Assembly: GCA_038040395.1 (NCBI GenBank)
Contig: JBBPIJ010000033.1
Coordinates: 1 to 6,828 of the forward strand
Source: VAXT01 sp038040395
GTDB taxonomy: Bacteria > Actinomycetota > Thermoleophilia > Gaiellales > Gaiellaceae
DNA: 6,828 nucleotides
Direction of reading: 5' to 3'
In this document: one piece after another, positions 6,666 through 6,828 of the stretch
Layout: the number at the start of each line of letters is the position of its first letter
Position numbering within the stretch: position 1 is the first letter of the stretch
Made by a program: the position numbers and the translations under genes
The notes under the pieces: generated by a model
The model's database searches: none
The model's input: only the letters and a program-made list of their open reading frames with translations
What the model was told of the DNA's origin: nothing

Positions 6666-6828
6666 CTACGTCGGAGCGTCGCTCTCACCGGAGTAGCGCG
6701 CCAGCATCGGCGGAGTGTGGAGGCACTCGGCGAAGCTGAACGGCCGGGTGACGAGCGGCCGTACCCGGGCGGAATCGGGATGGAGCGGGTTCATCAACAC
6801 GACGTCCGCCTCCGGGAGGACCTGCGAG
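6666..6828 (-). CDS. C-terminus of a RES-domain-like protein (possible NAD+ phosphorylase toxin), partial
   Basis: The minus-strand frame from 6827 runs 53 codons to TAG at 6668-6666; the gene's start lies beyond the window. The visible end contains DVVLMNPLHPDSARVRPLV followed by TRPFSF. From memory of RES-domain proteins, the last strand and tail carry an (N/V)xLxNPxHPDxxRxRVxxxxPFxFDPRL pattern, which this matches well at the NPxHPD core and PFxF. RES toxins of RES-Xre toxin-antitoxin pairs break down NAD+; their antitoxin gene normally precedes the toxin and would lie outside this window, to the right. The other two minus-strand frames here look non-coding. The coding status is fairly sure; the family is a moderate guess from a fragment, and the catalytic residues cannot be seen. 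Confidence 0.5.
   Translation of the reverse strand, partial: SQVLPEADVVLMNPLHPDSARVRPLVTRPFSFAECLHTPPMLARYSGESDAPT

Overview
This is a high-GC chromosomal window of housekeeping genes. The protein sequences and the order recG-rsmD-coaD followed by a DivIVA-like N-terminus suggest an actinobacterium. The exact start of that last fragment points, less firmly, to the Thermoleophilia/Gaiellales side of the phylum. I see no mobile element, rRNA, tRNA or CRISPR array.

Layout. Positions 1 to 5436 form one leftward block read on the minus strand. In transcription order it holds a CNNM/CorC-type membrane transporter with CBS domains (5436 to 4132), recG (4072 to 2045), rsmD (2041 to 1508), coaD (1511 to 984), a membrane-anchored TolB-like propeller protein (987 to 91), and the first 18 codons of a probable DivIVA/SepIVA-like protein (54 to 1). 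RecG and rsmD are separated by 3 nt. The rsmD-coaD and coaD-propeller junctions are ATGA overlaps, so these four genes look co-transcribed and the last two junctions translationally coupled. Many starts are not ATG: recG is TTG, and rsmD, the transporter and the radical SAM gene are GTG.

A 232-bp divergent intergenic region (5437 to 5668) separates this block from a rightward radical SAM gene related to spore photoproduct lyase (5669 to 6571). The region is rich in signals: a TATACT -10 element for the leftward transporter, a 20-bp perfect palindrome followed by a short T tract on the minus strand, and a canonical Gram-positive SOS/LexA box (CGAAC-N4-GTTCG). The SOS box directly abuts a second TATACT element. 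That element lies 6 bp from the only usable GTG start, so the radical SAM mRNA is probably leaderless and DNA-damage inducible. This is the most interesting signal in the window.

From 6572 to 6665 there is a short convergent intergenic stretch with two GC-rich hairpins. The window then ends in the C-terminal 53 residues of a leftward gene resembling RES-domain proteins (NAD+ phosphorylase toxins).

Functionally the leftward block combines genome maintenance (RecG), 16S rRNA methylation (RsmD), CoA biosynthesis (CoaD) and envelope-associated proteins. The rightward gene looks like a separately regulated DNA-damage-response gene.
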